Below are positions 33,397 to 41,814 of a stretch of 64,000 nucleotides of DNA, piece by piece; the first letter of the stretch is position 1, and the number at the start of each line of letters is the position of its first letter. The position numbers and the translations under genes were made by a program. Source of the DNA: Aeromicrobium chenweiae (GTDB lineage: Bacteria; Actinomycetota; Actinomycetes; Propionibacteriales; Nocardioidaceae); the NCBI RefSeq assembly GCF_003065605.1, contig NZ_CP026952.1, forward strand, positions 2,790,001-2,854,000. Direction: 5' to 3'. The notes beneath the pieces were generated by a model that made no database searches, was not told the origin of the DNA, and saw only the letters and a program-made list of their open reading frames with translations.

Positions 33397-34767
33397 GTGC
33401 CAGGCTTCCGATCGCCATCCCCCGGCGCGGCAACGAGGTACTCATTGCTGGGTGCGACCGTGCTGGGCACCATGGCGAACAACATCATCAGCGTCCCCTT
33501 GAACACCATCGCGGAGGACCTGGACCGCCCCGTCGCCTCGACGGTCCTCGCGGTCAGCGCCTTCATCATCGTGCTGGCCGTGGCGATTCCCGTGGCCGGC
33601 TGGGTGGGTGATCGCCTGGGCAGACGTCGCGTCCTCCTCGCCGCCCTGCTGCTCATGGTGGTCGGCCAGGCGCTGGCTTCCCTCGCACCCGGTCTCGAGC
33701 TGCTGATCGCCGCGCGGGCGGTCCAGGGGCTCGCCTGCTCGGCCATCCCGCCCATGGTGATGGGCATGTTGGTGACGTTCTTCCCCGGGCAGCGCCTGCG
33801 GGTGATGGGCGCCTGGGCCGCCGCGAACGGGGCCGGTCAGGCGCTCGGTCCGCCGATCGGTGGACTGATCGCCGACGCGGCCGGCTGGCGGTCGATCTTC
33901 GTGCTGATGTGCGTGCTCTCCCTGGTCGCCTTCGTGGCGGTCGCCCGATCAGTCCCCTCGGCGCCGGGGCACCGGGAGCGGTTCGACCTTCCCGGGGCCC
34001 TCCTGCTCTCCAGCGGGATGACGCTGCTCCTCGTCGCCGTCACCTCGGTCAGCCTGCCGGGCGCGCGGCTGGCGCTGATCGGCGGGCTCGCCGCGATCGG
34101 GCTGGTGCTGCTGCTGCTGTTCGTGGCCGTCTCCGCCAGGAACCCCCACGCGATGCTGCCCCCGCACCTGTTGTTCGAGACCCGATTCCTGAGGAGCTCG
34201 CTCGCGGCATTCGTGCAGATGTTCATGCTGGGCACCGCTCTGGTGGCGGTGCCGCTCCATCTCACGGGCCCCCTCCACATGTCGTCGTGGCACGCGGGTC
34301 TGCTGTTCTTCCAGCTGCCGGTCGTGATGGTCCTGCTCGCCCCGTGGGTCGGGCGGGCCGCCGCTCGATGGAGCCCGCGGCTGATCCTGCGGATCGGCCT
34401 GCTGACCCTGGTGGTCGGTGGAGCACTCGCCGGTGTGGTGGGCGAGGAGGCCGACGGCACCTGGGCGACCTGGCTGATCTCGGCGGTGCTGCTGGTGCTG
34501 GGTGCCGGGATGGCGCTCGTCCAGACGCCCGCCGCGGCCGGGGCGACGCGCTCCCCGGCCGGAGGCCGAGGTGCTGCCCTCGGCGCGTTCAGCATGTTGC
34601 GGTTCTCTGGCTCCGCCGCGGGGACGGCCTGGGTCGCCATCGGGTACCACCACGGCCTGCTGGCGCTCTTCCTGTTCGCCGCCGCCGTCGTCACCATCGG
34701 CCTGGCCGTCACCTTCGTCGGACCGGACCCGCACGATGACCCCGCATCGGCAGAGCCCGCGTACTGA
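33397..34767 (+). CDS. MFS transporter (DHA-type drug/metabolite exporter)
   Basis: 456-residue major facilitator with about 13-14 predicted membrane segments. The MFS motif A is GWVGDRLGRRRV (about residue 70) and a motif-C-like GQALGPPIGGLIAD lies near residue 150, typical of proton-coupled antiporters of the DHA2/EmrB type. The GTG at 33397 follows an ideal TAGGAGG site and so overrides the longer open frame. In the island it may export a toxic intermediate or take up substrate. Confidence in family is high, in substrate nil. Confidence 0.88.
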   Translation: MPGFRSPSPGAATRYSLLGATVLGTMANNIISVPLNTIAEDLDRPVASTVLAVSAFIIVLAVAIPVAGWVGDRLGRRRVLLAALLLMVVGQALASLAPGLELLIAARAVQGLACSAIPPMVMGMLVTFFPGQRLRVMGAWAAANGAGQALGPPIGGLIADAAGWRSIFVLMCVLSLVAFVAVARSVPSAPGHRERFDLPGALLLSSGMTLLLVAVTSVSLPGARLALIGGLAAIGLVLLLLFVAVSARNPHAMLPPHLLFETRFLRSSLAAFVQMFMLGTALVAVPLHLTGPLHMSSWHAGLLFFQLPVVMVLLAPWVGRAAARWSPRLILRIGLLTLVVGGALAGVVGEEADGTWATWLISAVLLVLGAGMALVQTPAAAGATRSPAGGRGAALGAFSMLRFSGSAAGTAWVAIGYHHGLLALFLFAAAVVTIGLAVTFVGPDPHDDPASAEPAY

Positions 34768-34775
34768 CCGTTAGT

Positions 34776-34786
34776 CACTATGCCCG
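34776..34786 (+). promoter_or_regulatory. CACTATGCCCG element upstream of the oxygenase operon
   Basis: Eleven-base sequence identical to one strand of the CGGGCATAGTGCCCG palindrome at 41815-41829, which lies between the GlcG-like and PucR genes. Placed 129 bp before the diiron-oxidase start, it is a candidate operator half-site for the island regulator. Confidence 0.45.
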
Positions 34787-34914
34787 CGATTAGCGGTTGT
34801 TCATGTGCATTGTGACTGTAGACCCCAGCGCCGCGGCCCGGCAGCATGAATGACGTCAGACACCCAGGCCAGTCAGGCACTTCGCCCGGCTGCACATCCC
34901 GGAAGGGCCGGCAC

Positions 34915-35631
34915 ATGACCGAACTGCTCTCTCACGAAGATTTCCGCGCCGCACTCGAGGACGCGATCAAGGGCCGCGAGGCCTCCAACGCCTCGTTCAG
35001 CAAGGCCTGGGCCGATGGCAAGCTCGAACGTCGGCACTTTGCCCGCTGGGCCGAGAACCACTTCAACTATGTCGGACCGTTCGCGGACTACCTGGCGTAC
35101 ATCTACGCCAACACCCCGGACCACATGACCGACGCCAAGGACTTCCTCCTGCAGAACATGTATGAGGAGGAGCTCGCCGACATCCGGCACACCGACCTGC
35201 TGGTCCGCTTCGGCGAGGTCTGCGGGACGACCCGTGAGGCGATCGAGGACCCCAACACGTGCAACGCTGTCACCCGCGGACTCCAGGCATGGTGCTACGC
35301 GACCGCGATGCGGGAGCACTACGTCGTCGCGACCGCGGCGCTCGTGGTCGGGCTCGAGTCGCAGGTGCCCGCGATCTACACGAAGCAGATCGTCCCCCTC
35401 CGCGAGGTCTACAAGTTCACCGAGGACGAGATCGAGTTCTTCGACCTCCACATCACCTCCGACGTGGTGCACGGCGAGCGCGGCTACCAGATCGTGCTGG
35501 AGGGCGCCGACACGCCGTACCTGCAGCAGCGTTGCCTGCAGTTCGTGCGCTGGGGCGCGGAGATGCGCTTCAGCTACACCAAGGCTCTCTACGACACGTA
35601 CGTCGCGCCCGACCTGCAGCCCGTCTCGTAG
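34915..35631 (+). CDS. Heme-oxygenase-like diiron oxidase (HDO; PqqC/TenA/CADD-like fold)
   Basis: 238-residue all-helical protein of the iron-containing redox enzyme/PqqC-like family. The ligand pattern of heme-oxygenase-like diiron enzymes is complete: E85-x6-H92 (in YEEELADIRH), E148 (GLESQ), and H179-x3-D183-x2-H186 (HITSDVVH). TenA thiaminase chemistry is unlikely because these metal residues dominate the site. Known relatives (UndA, SznF domain, CADD) use O2 to oxidise or cleave small molecules. The next genes encode a Rieske ferredoxin, ferredoxin reductase and aldehyde dehydrogenase, so it is probably the terminal oxygenase. ATG 34915 has GGAAGGG upstream. The substrate is unknown. 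Confidence 0.82.
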   Translation: MTELLSHEDFRAALEDAIKGREASNASFSKAWADGKLERRHFARWAENHFNYVGPFADYLAYIYANTPDHMTDAKDFLLQNMYEEELADIRHTDLLVRFGEVCGTTREAIEDPNTCNAVTRGLQAWCYATAMREHYVVATAALVVGLESQVPAIYTKQIVPLREVYKFTEDEIEFFDLHITSDVVHGERGYQIVLEGADTPYLQQRCLQFVRWGAEMRFSYTKALYDTYVAPDLQPVS

Positions 35632-35720
35632 TCGCACACCCTGGTCCCGGGCGCGGCCGGTCGCCGGCCGCGCCCGGCTTCTCCCCCAACACGAATCCCC
35701 AACCCGGAAGCAGGTCCGTC

Positions 35721-36047
35721 ATGTCCGACTGGCACGCCGTGGCGACCATCAAGGACCTCGCCGCTCGCAAGAAGAAGTCGGTCGAGGTGGCCGGCACCCC
35801 TGTCGCGCTGTTCTACATCAATGGTCACGTGTATGCGATGAACGACATCTGCATCCACGAGCAGCGACAGCTCAGCAAGGGCGCACTGCTGTTCGGCAAG
35901 GTCATCTGTCCCGGCCACCAGTGGAAGTTCGACCCCGCCACGGGTGAGCCGGAGGACCAGGACGGCTGCCAGCCGACATACCCGGTACGCACCGACGACG
36001 ACGGCACGATCCACGTGAGCCTGCTGCCCGTGAAGGAGCAAGCATGA
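35721..36047 (+). CDS. Rieske-type [2Fe-2S] ferredoxin (low-potential type)
   Basis: 108-residue soluble Rieske ferredoxin. The cluster ligands are C44-x-H46 (DICIHE) and C63-x2-H66 (CPGHQW), the standard C-x-H-x16-C-x2-H spacing. The extra cysteine pair found in cytochrome bc Rieske proteins is absent, so this is the low-potential oxygenase-ferredoxin type. Its stop overlaps the start of the ferredoxin reductase gene (ATGA), making it the probable electron shuttle between that flavoprotein and the diiron oxidase encoded 89 bp upstream. Confidence 0.9.
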   Translation: MSDWHAVATIKDLAARKKKSVEVAGTPVALFYINGHVYAMNDICIHEQRQLSKGALLFGKVICPGHQWKFDPATGEPEDQDGCQPTYPVRTDDDGTIHVSLLPVKEQA

Positions 36048-37264
36048 ACGTCGACAACATCGTCGTGATCGGCGGCGGCCAGGCCGCCGCCGTGGCCATC
36101 CGGACCCTTCGCCGGCGCGGGTACGACGGCGCGATCGTCCTCGTCTGTGAGGAGCCGGTCCGGCCCTACCAGCGGCCGCCGCTGTCCAAGGAGTACCTCA
36201 CGCACGGCGACGAGGAGGGGCTCTTCCTGCTCCCCGAGGACTGGACCGACGCGCAGCGCGTCGAGGTGCGTACGGGGGTCCGCGCCAGCAAGATCAGCGC
36301 CGACGACAGGGCGGTCCTGCTCGAGGACGGGACGATACTCCCGGCCGACCGCATCCTGATCGCGACCGGCGGCACCCCCCGCCGGCTCCACGACGCCGAA
36401 GGCGAGCGCATCGTCCACCTGCGCACGAAGGCGGACGCGGACGCCCTGCGCTCCCGACTCCAGCCGGGGACCCGGCTCATCGTCGTCGGCGCCGGCTTCA
36501 TCGGGGCCGAGATCGCCTCGAGCGCCCGGGCGCTCGGCGCCCACGTGACGATCCTCGAGGCCGGGCCGGCACCGCTCCAGAGAGTGCTCGGCACCCGACT
36601 GGGTCAGGCCTGCGCGCAGATGCACCACGATGCGGGGGTCGACCTGCGGCTCGACTTCCAGGTGACCGGGTTGGAGGAGGACGGCGACGAGGTCGTGGTC
36701 TCCTCCCCCGAAGGCCGCCTCGTCGCCGACGTGGTCGTCGTCGGCATCGGCATCGTCCCGAACGTCGACGTCGCCGTGAGCTCAGGCATCGCGGTCGACA
36801 ACGGCATCGTCGTGGACGAGCACTGCCGCACCAGCATGCCGCACGTCTACGCTGCGGGCGACGTGGCCAACCACTTCCACCCGCTCTACGGCGAGCACAT
36901 CCGGGTGGAGCACTTCGACAACGCGAGCAAGCAGGCGTCGGCCGCAGCCAACAACATGATCGGGCGCGAGACGGTCTACGCCGACCCGCACTGGTTCTGG
37001 TCGGACCAATACGGGGCGAACCTGCAGTTCGTCGGTCACGCCGACGTCGACGGCGCCGAGCCGATCCTGCGCGGGACGCCCGGCGACGAAACCTGGGGGG
37101 CGTTCTTCCTCGACGAGCACCAGCGGCTCACCGCAGCCTTCGCCGTCAACGGCGCCGAGGACATCATGGTCGCCCGCGAGCTGATCGCGGCCCAGGTGCC
37201 CGTCGACCCGCGCGTCCTCACGGACCAGACCGCCCCTCTCATGGATCTCCTGGAGCAGATGTGA
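36044..37264 (+). CDS. FAD-dependent ferredoxin reductase (BphA4-like)
   Basis: 406-residue NAD(P)H:ferredoxin reductase of the oxygenase-coupled type. FAD-binding GGGQAAAVA near residue 11, the NAD(P) Rossmann motif VVGAGFIGAEIAS near residue 146, and the second FAD motif AAGDVANH near residue 270 are all in place. PYQRPPLSKEYL is the classic stretch of BphA4/putidaredoxin reductase relatives. ATG overlaps the Rieske stop by 4 bp, and its own stop overlaps the aldehyde dehydrogenase GTG (GTGA). It should pass electrons to the Rieske protein. Confidence 0.92.
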   Translation: MNVDNIVVIGGGQAAAVAIRTLRRRGYDGAIVLVCEEPVRPYQRPPLSKEYLTHGDEEGLFLLPEDWTDAQRVEVRTGVRASKISADDRAVLLEDGTILPADRILIATGGTPRRLHDAEGERIVHLRTKADADALRSRLQPGTRLIVVGAGFIGAEIASSARALGAHVTILEAGPAPLQRVLGTRLGQACAQMHHDAGVDLRLDFQVTGLEEDGDEVVVSSPEGRLVADVVVVGIGIVPNVDVAVSSGIAVDNGIVVDEHCRTSMPHVYAAGDVANHFHPLYGEHIRVEHFDNASKQASAAANNMIGRETVYADPHWFWSDQYGANLQFVGHADVDGAEPILRGTPGDETWGAFFLDEHQRLTAAFAVNGAEDIMVARELIAAQVPVDPRVLTDQTAPLMDLLEQM

Positions 37265-38706
37265 CCCACACCGAGCTGACCACCGCACGCAACTTCGTCG
37301 GTGGAGAGTGGGCTGGATCCCGCTCGGACAAGACCTTCGACCGGCACAACCCGGCGCACCTCGACGAGCACGTGGTGACCGCACCGGACTCCACGTCAGC
37401 GGACGTCGAGGAAGCGGTCGGTCACGTGTCGGAGAACTATCACGCCTGGGCCGACACGGCCCCGGAGGTGCGCGCGGACGTGCTCATCCGGGCCGCCGAC
37501 ATCCTCGCCCAGCGTGCGGACGACATCGCCGAGGAGCTGGTGCGCGAGGAGGGCAAGACCCTGGCCGAGGCCCGGATGGAGACACGCCGGACGCCCCAGA
37601 ACCTGCGCTACTACGCGGGTGAGTCGTTGCGCCTCACGGGCTCGACCTACCCGACCGCCGACGGCAGCTGGGTGCTCACGTCCCGCTCCCCCGTTGGCGT
37701 GGTCGCGGCGATCACGCCGTGGAACTTCCCGCTCAACATCCCCTCGCGCAAGCTGGGTCCGGCGCTGGCCGCCGGCAACGGGGTCGTATTCAAGCCCAGC
37801 GAGGTCACCCCGCTGTCCGGCCAGAGGCTGGTCGAGGCGCTCGTCGAGGCGGGTGTGCCCGGTGGTGCGCTCGCCCTGGTGCACGGCCACGGCGAGGTGG
37901 GCCGTGCCATGGTCAGTGACCCCCGCGTCGCCGCGGTGACGTTCACCGGCTCCACCGCCGTGGGAGAGGCTATCCACTCGGCGGTCTCCGTGTCGGTGCG
38001 CTGTCAGCTGGAGATGGGCGGGAAGAACGCGTTCGTCGTCCTTGAGGACGCTGACCTCGACAAGGCCGCGGACATCATCGCCAAGGGCGCGTTCGGCCTG
38101 AGCGGCCAGGCGTGCACCGGGACGTCGCGGGTGGTGGTGCACGAGTCGGTGGCCGACTGCGTCCTCGACCGCGTCCTGGAGCGCGCCCAGGCCCATGTCG
38201 TCGGCGACGGGCTCGTGGCCGGGACAACGATGGGGCCACTTGCCAACCGGGCGCAGTGGGACAAGTACCAGGAGTTCCTGCAGGATCGGTCCGGCGCACG
38301 GCTGGAGACGCCGCTGCGCGAGCAGAAGCTGACCGACGGCTACTACGCCCGCCCCGCGATCTTCACCAGCGTCGGCCCCACAGACCGGCTGGCTCAGGAG
38401 GAGATCTTCGGGCCTGTCCTGTCGTTCCTCACCGTCGGCTCCTACGACGAGGCCGTCGACGTCGTGAACGGCACGCCCTACGGGCTCTCGGCCGGCATCG
38501 CCACCAGGGACATGGGGCGCGCGATGCAGTTCTCCCGCGACGTGGAGGCCGGTGTCGTGAAGGTCAACCAGGCCACGACCGGGATGGCCATGAATGCACC
38601 GTTCGGCGGCGTGAAGATGTCCAGCACCCAGACCCACAAGGAGCAGGCCGGCGACACGATGATGCACTTCTACACGACCGACAAGACGATCTACATCTCA
38701 GCCTGA
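37261..38706 (+). CDS. NAD(P)-dependent aldehyde dehydrogenase
   Basis: 481-residue aldehyde dehydrogenase. The general-base glutamate is in LEMGGKNAFVVLED (about residue 250) and the catalytic cysteine in GLSGQACTGTS (about residue 284). The cofactor loop FTGSTAVGEAI and PWNFPLNIP are typical. The close relatives act on semialdehydes such as 2,5-dioxovalerate, but this cannot be fixed from sequence. GTG 37261 overlaps the reductase stop. In the operon it would oxidise an aldehyde released by the diiron oxidase. Confidence 0.93.
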   Translation: MTHTELTTARNFVGGEWAGSRSDKTFDRHNPAHLDEHVVTAPDSTSADVEEAVGHVSENYHAWADTAPEVRADVLIRAADILAQRADDIAEELVREEGKTLAEARMETRRTPQNLRYYAGESLRLTGSTYPTADGSWVLTSRSPVGVVAAITPWNFPLNIPSRKLGPALAAGNGVVFKPSEVTPLSGQRLVEALVEAGVPGGALALVHGHGEVGRAMVSDPRVAAVTFTGSTAVGEAIHSAVSVSVRCQLEMGGKNAFVVLEDADLDKAADIIAKGAFGLSGQACTGTSRVVVHESVADCVLDRVLERAQAHVVGDGLVAGTTMGPLANRAQWDKYQEFLQDRSGARLETPLREQKLTDGYYARPAIFTSVGPTDRLAQEEIFGPVLSFLTVGSYDEAVDVVNGTPYGLSAGIATRDMGRAMQFSRDVEAGVVKVNQATTGMAMNAPFGGVKMSSTQTHKEQAGDTMMHFYTTDKTIYISA

Positions 38707-38716
38707 GAGGCGCGCC

Positions 38717-39160
38717 ATGACCGACGTCAACCCCACCCCCGACACCCAGAACCACACGCCGCAGTCCTCCGCCGAGACCGCTGACGCCCCGTCGTCCGAG
38801 GTGGAGTTCCACCGGGTCGCGCGCTCCGGACAGGTCCCGGAGGGCTACGTCCGCCGGTTCTACGTCAACGAGCTCGAGTGCGCCGTCGCCCGCCTCAACG
38901 GCAAGGCCTACGCAACCAGCAACTACTGCACGCACCTCGACTGCCTGCTCAGCAGCGGCAAGCTCGTGGACGACGGTCTCGGCTGCTCCTGCCACGGCAG
39001 CGTGTTCGACCTCGAGACCGGAGCCCCGGTCTACCCGCCCGCCACCGAGCCGATCCAGGTCTACCCGGTGCGCGAGGAGAACGGTGAGGTCTTCGTCGGC
39101 GTGAGCGAGGCCGACGTGAAGTCCGGCGGCCCCCGCCGTCGCAAGCCGACCGCAGGCTGA
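38717..39160 (+). CDS. Second Rieske protein with bc1-like disulfide cysteines, soluble
   Basis: 147-residue Rieske protein with no membrane segment. Ligands C71-x-H73 and C90-x2-H93 carry the cluster. Two more cysteines, C76 and C92 (CTHLDC and CSCHGS), match the disulfide pair of cytochrome bc/bf Rieske proteins, which normally raises the redox potential. The N-terminal 28 residues are disordered (Thr/Pro/Asp-rich); the C-terminal tail is basic (GGPRRRKPTAG). It is 10 bp after the aldehyde dehydrogenase gene and 8 bp before the gamma-glutamyltransferase-like gene. Why a catabolic operon needs two Rieske proteins is unclear. Confidence 0.88.
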   Translation: MTDVNPTPDTQNHTPQSSAETADAPSSEVEFHRVARSGQVPEGYVRRFYVNELECAVARLNGKAYATSNYCTHLDCLLSSGKLVDDGLGCSCHGSVFDLETGAPVYPPATEPIQVYPVREENGEVFVGVSEADVKSGGPRRRKPTAG

Positions 39161-39168
39161 TCGCGCCC

Positions 39169-40803
39169 ATGAGCCGCTCCACCACAGGAGTCCGACGGGT
39201 CGCTCAGGACAAGGTCGAGGTGCTGGGGACGCGAGGGGCCGTGGCCTCGAGCAGCCCCCTCATCTCGTCGTCGGGTGCGCGCGTCCTTGTCGACGGCGGC
39301 AACGCGATCGATGCGACCCTCGCCATGGCTGCCACGGCGTGGATGGCCCTTCCCGGCCAGTGCGGCATCGGTGGTGACGCCTTCGTGCTGGTCCGGGAGC
39401 CGGACGGAAGGGTGTGGACGCTCAACGGGAGCGGCCTGGGTCCCGACGGTGCGACCACCGAGTTCTACCGCGCCGAGGGACACCACGCGATCCCGCTCTC
39501 CGGAGCGCTCGCGGTCGCCGTGCCCGGCGCTCTGGCGGCCGTCCGCGCGTTGCACGCTGCCGGCGCGACCCGGTCGTTGGAGGAGCTGTGGGCGCCTGCG
39601 GTCCGCCTGGGGTCCGAGGGTGTCCCGTGCACGCTCAAGACCCGTCTCGACATCACCGAGCACGCGGCGGACCTGGCCCGGGACCCGGGCGCGGCCGCGA
39701 TGTTCCTGAGGCCTGACGGCGGCGTCCCTGAGGTCGGGCAGCGACTCGCCTTCCGGGAGCTCGCCGACTTCGTCGCCGCCGCGGCGCAGGGGCGGGAAGG
39801 GTTCTATGACGGGAGCTTCGGCGACCGCGCGTTGAGCCATCTGACCGGCGCGGGGGCGCGCTTCAGCGGCCGGGAGTGGGCAGCCGGGGCACAGGTGGCG
39901 CCCATGGACGCGATCGCGACGCCGTACGGCTCCGCGACGATCCACCAGACACCGGTCCCGAGTGCGGGGTGGATGGTCCTGCAGGCCGCCGCCATCTGCG
40001 ACGGGATGCTGCGGGACCGCGGGCTGCTGGACGCCGAGTCGGTGCACTGGATGGCAGAGGCGTTCCGCCTCGGCTTCCGCGACCGCCACGCGCGGTGCGG
40101 ATCGGACAACGACGGCTGGCAGCAGGTCCTCGCCGCAGACGCGATCGGGCAGGCACGCGCCGACATCGCACGCCACCGCGCAAGCAGCTCGGGACCAGCT
40201 CACCCAACCGGCGACACCACCTCGACGGTCTGCGTCGACGAAGACGGCCGTGCCGTGAGCTTCATCCACTCGCTGGCGTTCACCTTCGGCTCGCGGGTCA
40301 CTGTCCCGGGCACCGGAGTCGTGCTCAACAACCGGCTCGGCCGCGGCGCCTACCTGATCGATGGCCATCCCAATGAGGTCAAACCCGGCCGCAAGCCCCT
40401 GCACACGCTTAACGCGTGGGCCGTCGACCACCCCACCACGGGCCTGCTGCACGTGGGCAGCTGTCCTGGCGGCGACGGGCAGGTGCAGTGGAACATGCAG
40501 GTGATCAGCCACCTCCTCGACCACGGGGTCGACCCGCAGACCGCGGTGTCGCTCCCCCGATTCACCGTCTTCCCCGGCTCGGACGCGGACGTCGTGGACA
40601 AGCCTGACGAGCTGCGGTGCGAGACCGGAATCCCCCAGGACACGCTGGACCAGCTGGCGGCGTGGGGACACCCGGTGAAGGTGCTGCCCACCCAGGTGGG
40701 CGGCCCTGGCGGCTCGGCCATGGCGATCTCCGTCGACCACGAGAACGGCGTCCTCCGGGCGGGCGCAGACCCACGCATGGAAGGTGTGGCTCTTGCCATC
40801 TGA
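39169..40803 (+). CDS. Gamma-glutamyltransferase family N-terminal nucleophile hydrolase
   Basis: 544-residue protein of the gamma-glutamyltransferase (Ntn-hydrolase) family. The self-cleavage site and nucleophile is probably Thr350 (GDTTSTVCVDEDG), the boundary between large and small subunits in the family. FTFGSRVTVPGTGVVLNN and SCPGGDGQVQWNMQ are further family blocks. No signal peptide is present, so unlike GGT proper it acts in the cytoplasm. It may hydrolyse a gamma-glutamyl conjugate or another amide in the island pathway. ATG 39169 lies 8 bp after the second Rieske gene; its stop overlaps the RidA-like gene. Confidence 0.88.
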   Translation: MSRSTTGVRRVAQDKVEVLGTRGAVASSSPLISSSGARVLVDGGNAIDATLAMAATAWMALPGQCGIGGDAFVLVREPDGRVWTLNGSGLGPDGATTEFYRAEGHHAIPLSGALAVAVPGALAAVRALHAAGATRSLEELWAPAVRLGSEGVPCTLKTRLDITEHAADLARDPGAAAMFLRPDGGVPEVGQRLAFRELADFVAAAAQGREGFYDGSFGDRALSHLTGAGARFSGREWAAGAQVAPMDAIATPYGSATIHQTPVPSAGWMVLQAAAICDGMLRDRGLLDAESVHWMAEAFRLGFRDRHARCGSDNDGWQQVLAADAIGQARADIARHRASSSGPAHPTGDTTSTVCVDEDGRAVSFIHSLAFTFGSRVTVPGTGVVLNNRLGRGAYLIDGHPNEVKPGRKPLHTLNAWAVDHPTTGLLHVGSCPGGDGQVQWNMQVISHLLDHGVDPQTAVSLPRFTVFPGSDADVVDKPDELRCETGIPQDTLDQLAAWGHPVKVLPTQVGGPGGSAMAISVDHENGVLRAGADPRMEGVALAI

Positions 40804-41260
40804 TCAGCCCTCGTCTCGCTCTGTCCCCTCGACCGGCGATCTCCCGGGTCCGCCGCGCGCGCAGGGCGCCTACCGCACCGCGACCGCGACCGACCACCTG
40901 GTGATGACCGCCGGCATGACACCCCGGGTCGACGGTGTCCTGCGCCACGCCGGTCGGATCGGTGACGACATAACCCTCGACGAGGGACGTGCAGCCGCTG
41001 CCCTCGCGGTGTCCAACGCGGTCTCGGCGGTCGCCGAGCTCCTGGGGTCTACGGATGCGATCGGCCGAGCCCTGCGGATGACCGTCTACGTCAACGCCGT
41101 CGACGGCTTCACCGATCACAGCCGAGTCGCCGACGGCGCCTCGCAACAGCTGGTGACCCTGCTCGGCGAGGAGCGGGGAGCCGTGGTGCGAAGCGCCGTC
41201 GGTGTGGCGTCCCTGCCCGGCGGGGCCTGCGTCGAGGTCGAGCTGACCTGTCTTCGCTGA
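40793..41260 (+). CDS. RidA/YjgF-family enamine/imine deaminase-like protein
   Basis: 155-residue RidA-family protein. The fold shows as QGAYRTATATDHLVMTAGM, the central ALRMTVYVNA and the late RSAVGVASLPGGACVEVE, where the conserved arginine of RidA is R in the segment EERGAVVRSAVGV. RidA proteins hydrolyse reactive imines or enamines from amine catabolism. A TTG at 40793 is chosen (GAAGG upstream, 11-bp overlap with the previous gene); GTG 40784 is possible. It ends the plus-strand operon of the island; the next genes run the other way. Confidence 0.85.
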   Translation: MPSDQPSSRSVPSTGDLPGPPRAQGAYRTATATDHLVMTAGMTPRVDGVLRHAGRIGDDITLDEGRAAAALAVSNAVSAVAELLGSTDAIGRALRMTVYVNAVDGFTDHSRVADGASQQLVTLLGEERGAVVRSAVGVASLPGGACVEVELTCLR

Positions 41261-41281
41261 CCCGGCCGGTGGACGGCCCGG

Positions 41282-41734
41282 TCAGGCCGGCGGGTTGGCC
41301 GCGACGTGCTCGGCGAATGCCGCGAGGGCCGCAGCACCGACAGCCTTGTCCTGCTCACCGTTGCCGCCCGAGACACCGACGGCGCCGACGATCTGACCGT
41401 CGTGCTCGATCGGGAACCCACCCACGAAGATCGCGAACTTGCCGGGCAGCATGTGGCTGATCCCGAAGGCCTCGTTGCCGGGCAGCGCCGGTCCGTTCGG
41501 CGGCTCGTTGAACAGGTGCGTCGCCCTCTCGTGGCCGGCGGCCGTGAACGCCTTGGCGATCGAGATGTCGACGCCTGTCAGCCTGGCGCCCGGAAGACGG
41601 TGCAGGGCGATCACCTGGCCGCTCTCATCCACGACGCAGATGGTCTGCTTGACGCCGATCTCCTCGGCCTTGCGCCGGGCTGCCGCGAGGACGGGGAGGG
41701 CGTCGTCCAGGGTGATGCGGTAGATCTTGTGCAT
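41282..41734 (-). CDS. GlcG/HbpS-family protein
   Basis: 150-residue GlcG/HbpS-like protein, a cytoplasmic small-molecule or heme-binding fold. It shows CVVDESGQVIALHRLPGA, GNEAFGISHMLPGKF and the GVSGGNGEQD loop of the family. The members next to catabolic genes are often of unknown function; some bind heme or corrinoid-like ligands. The start at ATG 41734 has CAGGAG upstream. The frame is open farther but unsupported. It is transcribed toward the RidA gene and is 142 bp from the pucR stop on the same strand. Confidence 0.85.
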   Translation of the reverse strand: MHKIYRITLDDALPVLAAARRKAEEIGVKQTICVVDESGQVIALHRLPGARLTGVDISIAKAFTAAGHERATHLFNEPPNGPALPGNEAFGISHMLPGKFAIFVGGFPIEHDGQIVGAVGVSGGNGEQDKAVGAAALAAFAEHVAANPPA

Positions 41735-41814
41735 GTACAGGCGCTCCTGATGATGTCGGGACGGTGCGGGTTCGGTCAGCCTCCACACTGCCGCATCCCC
41801 CGAATCCGGCTCTA

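Noticed and set aside
34915..35631. TenA thiaminase or transcriptional regulator
   Set aside because: The residues expected for a diiron site are all present and no thiamine gene is nearby; the context is an oxygenase electron chain.
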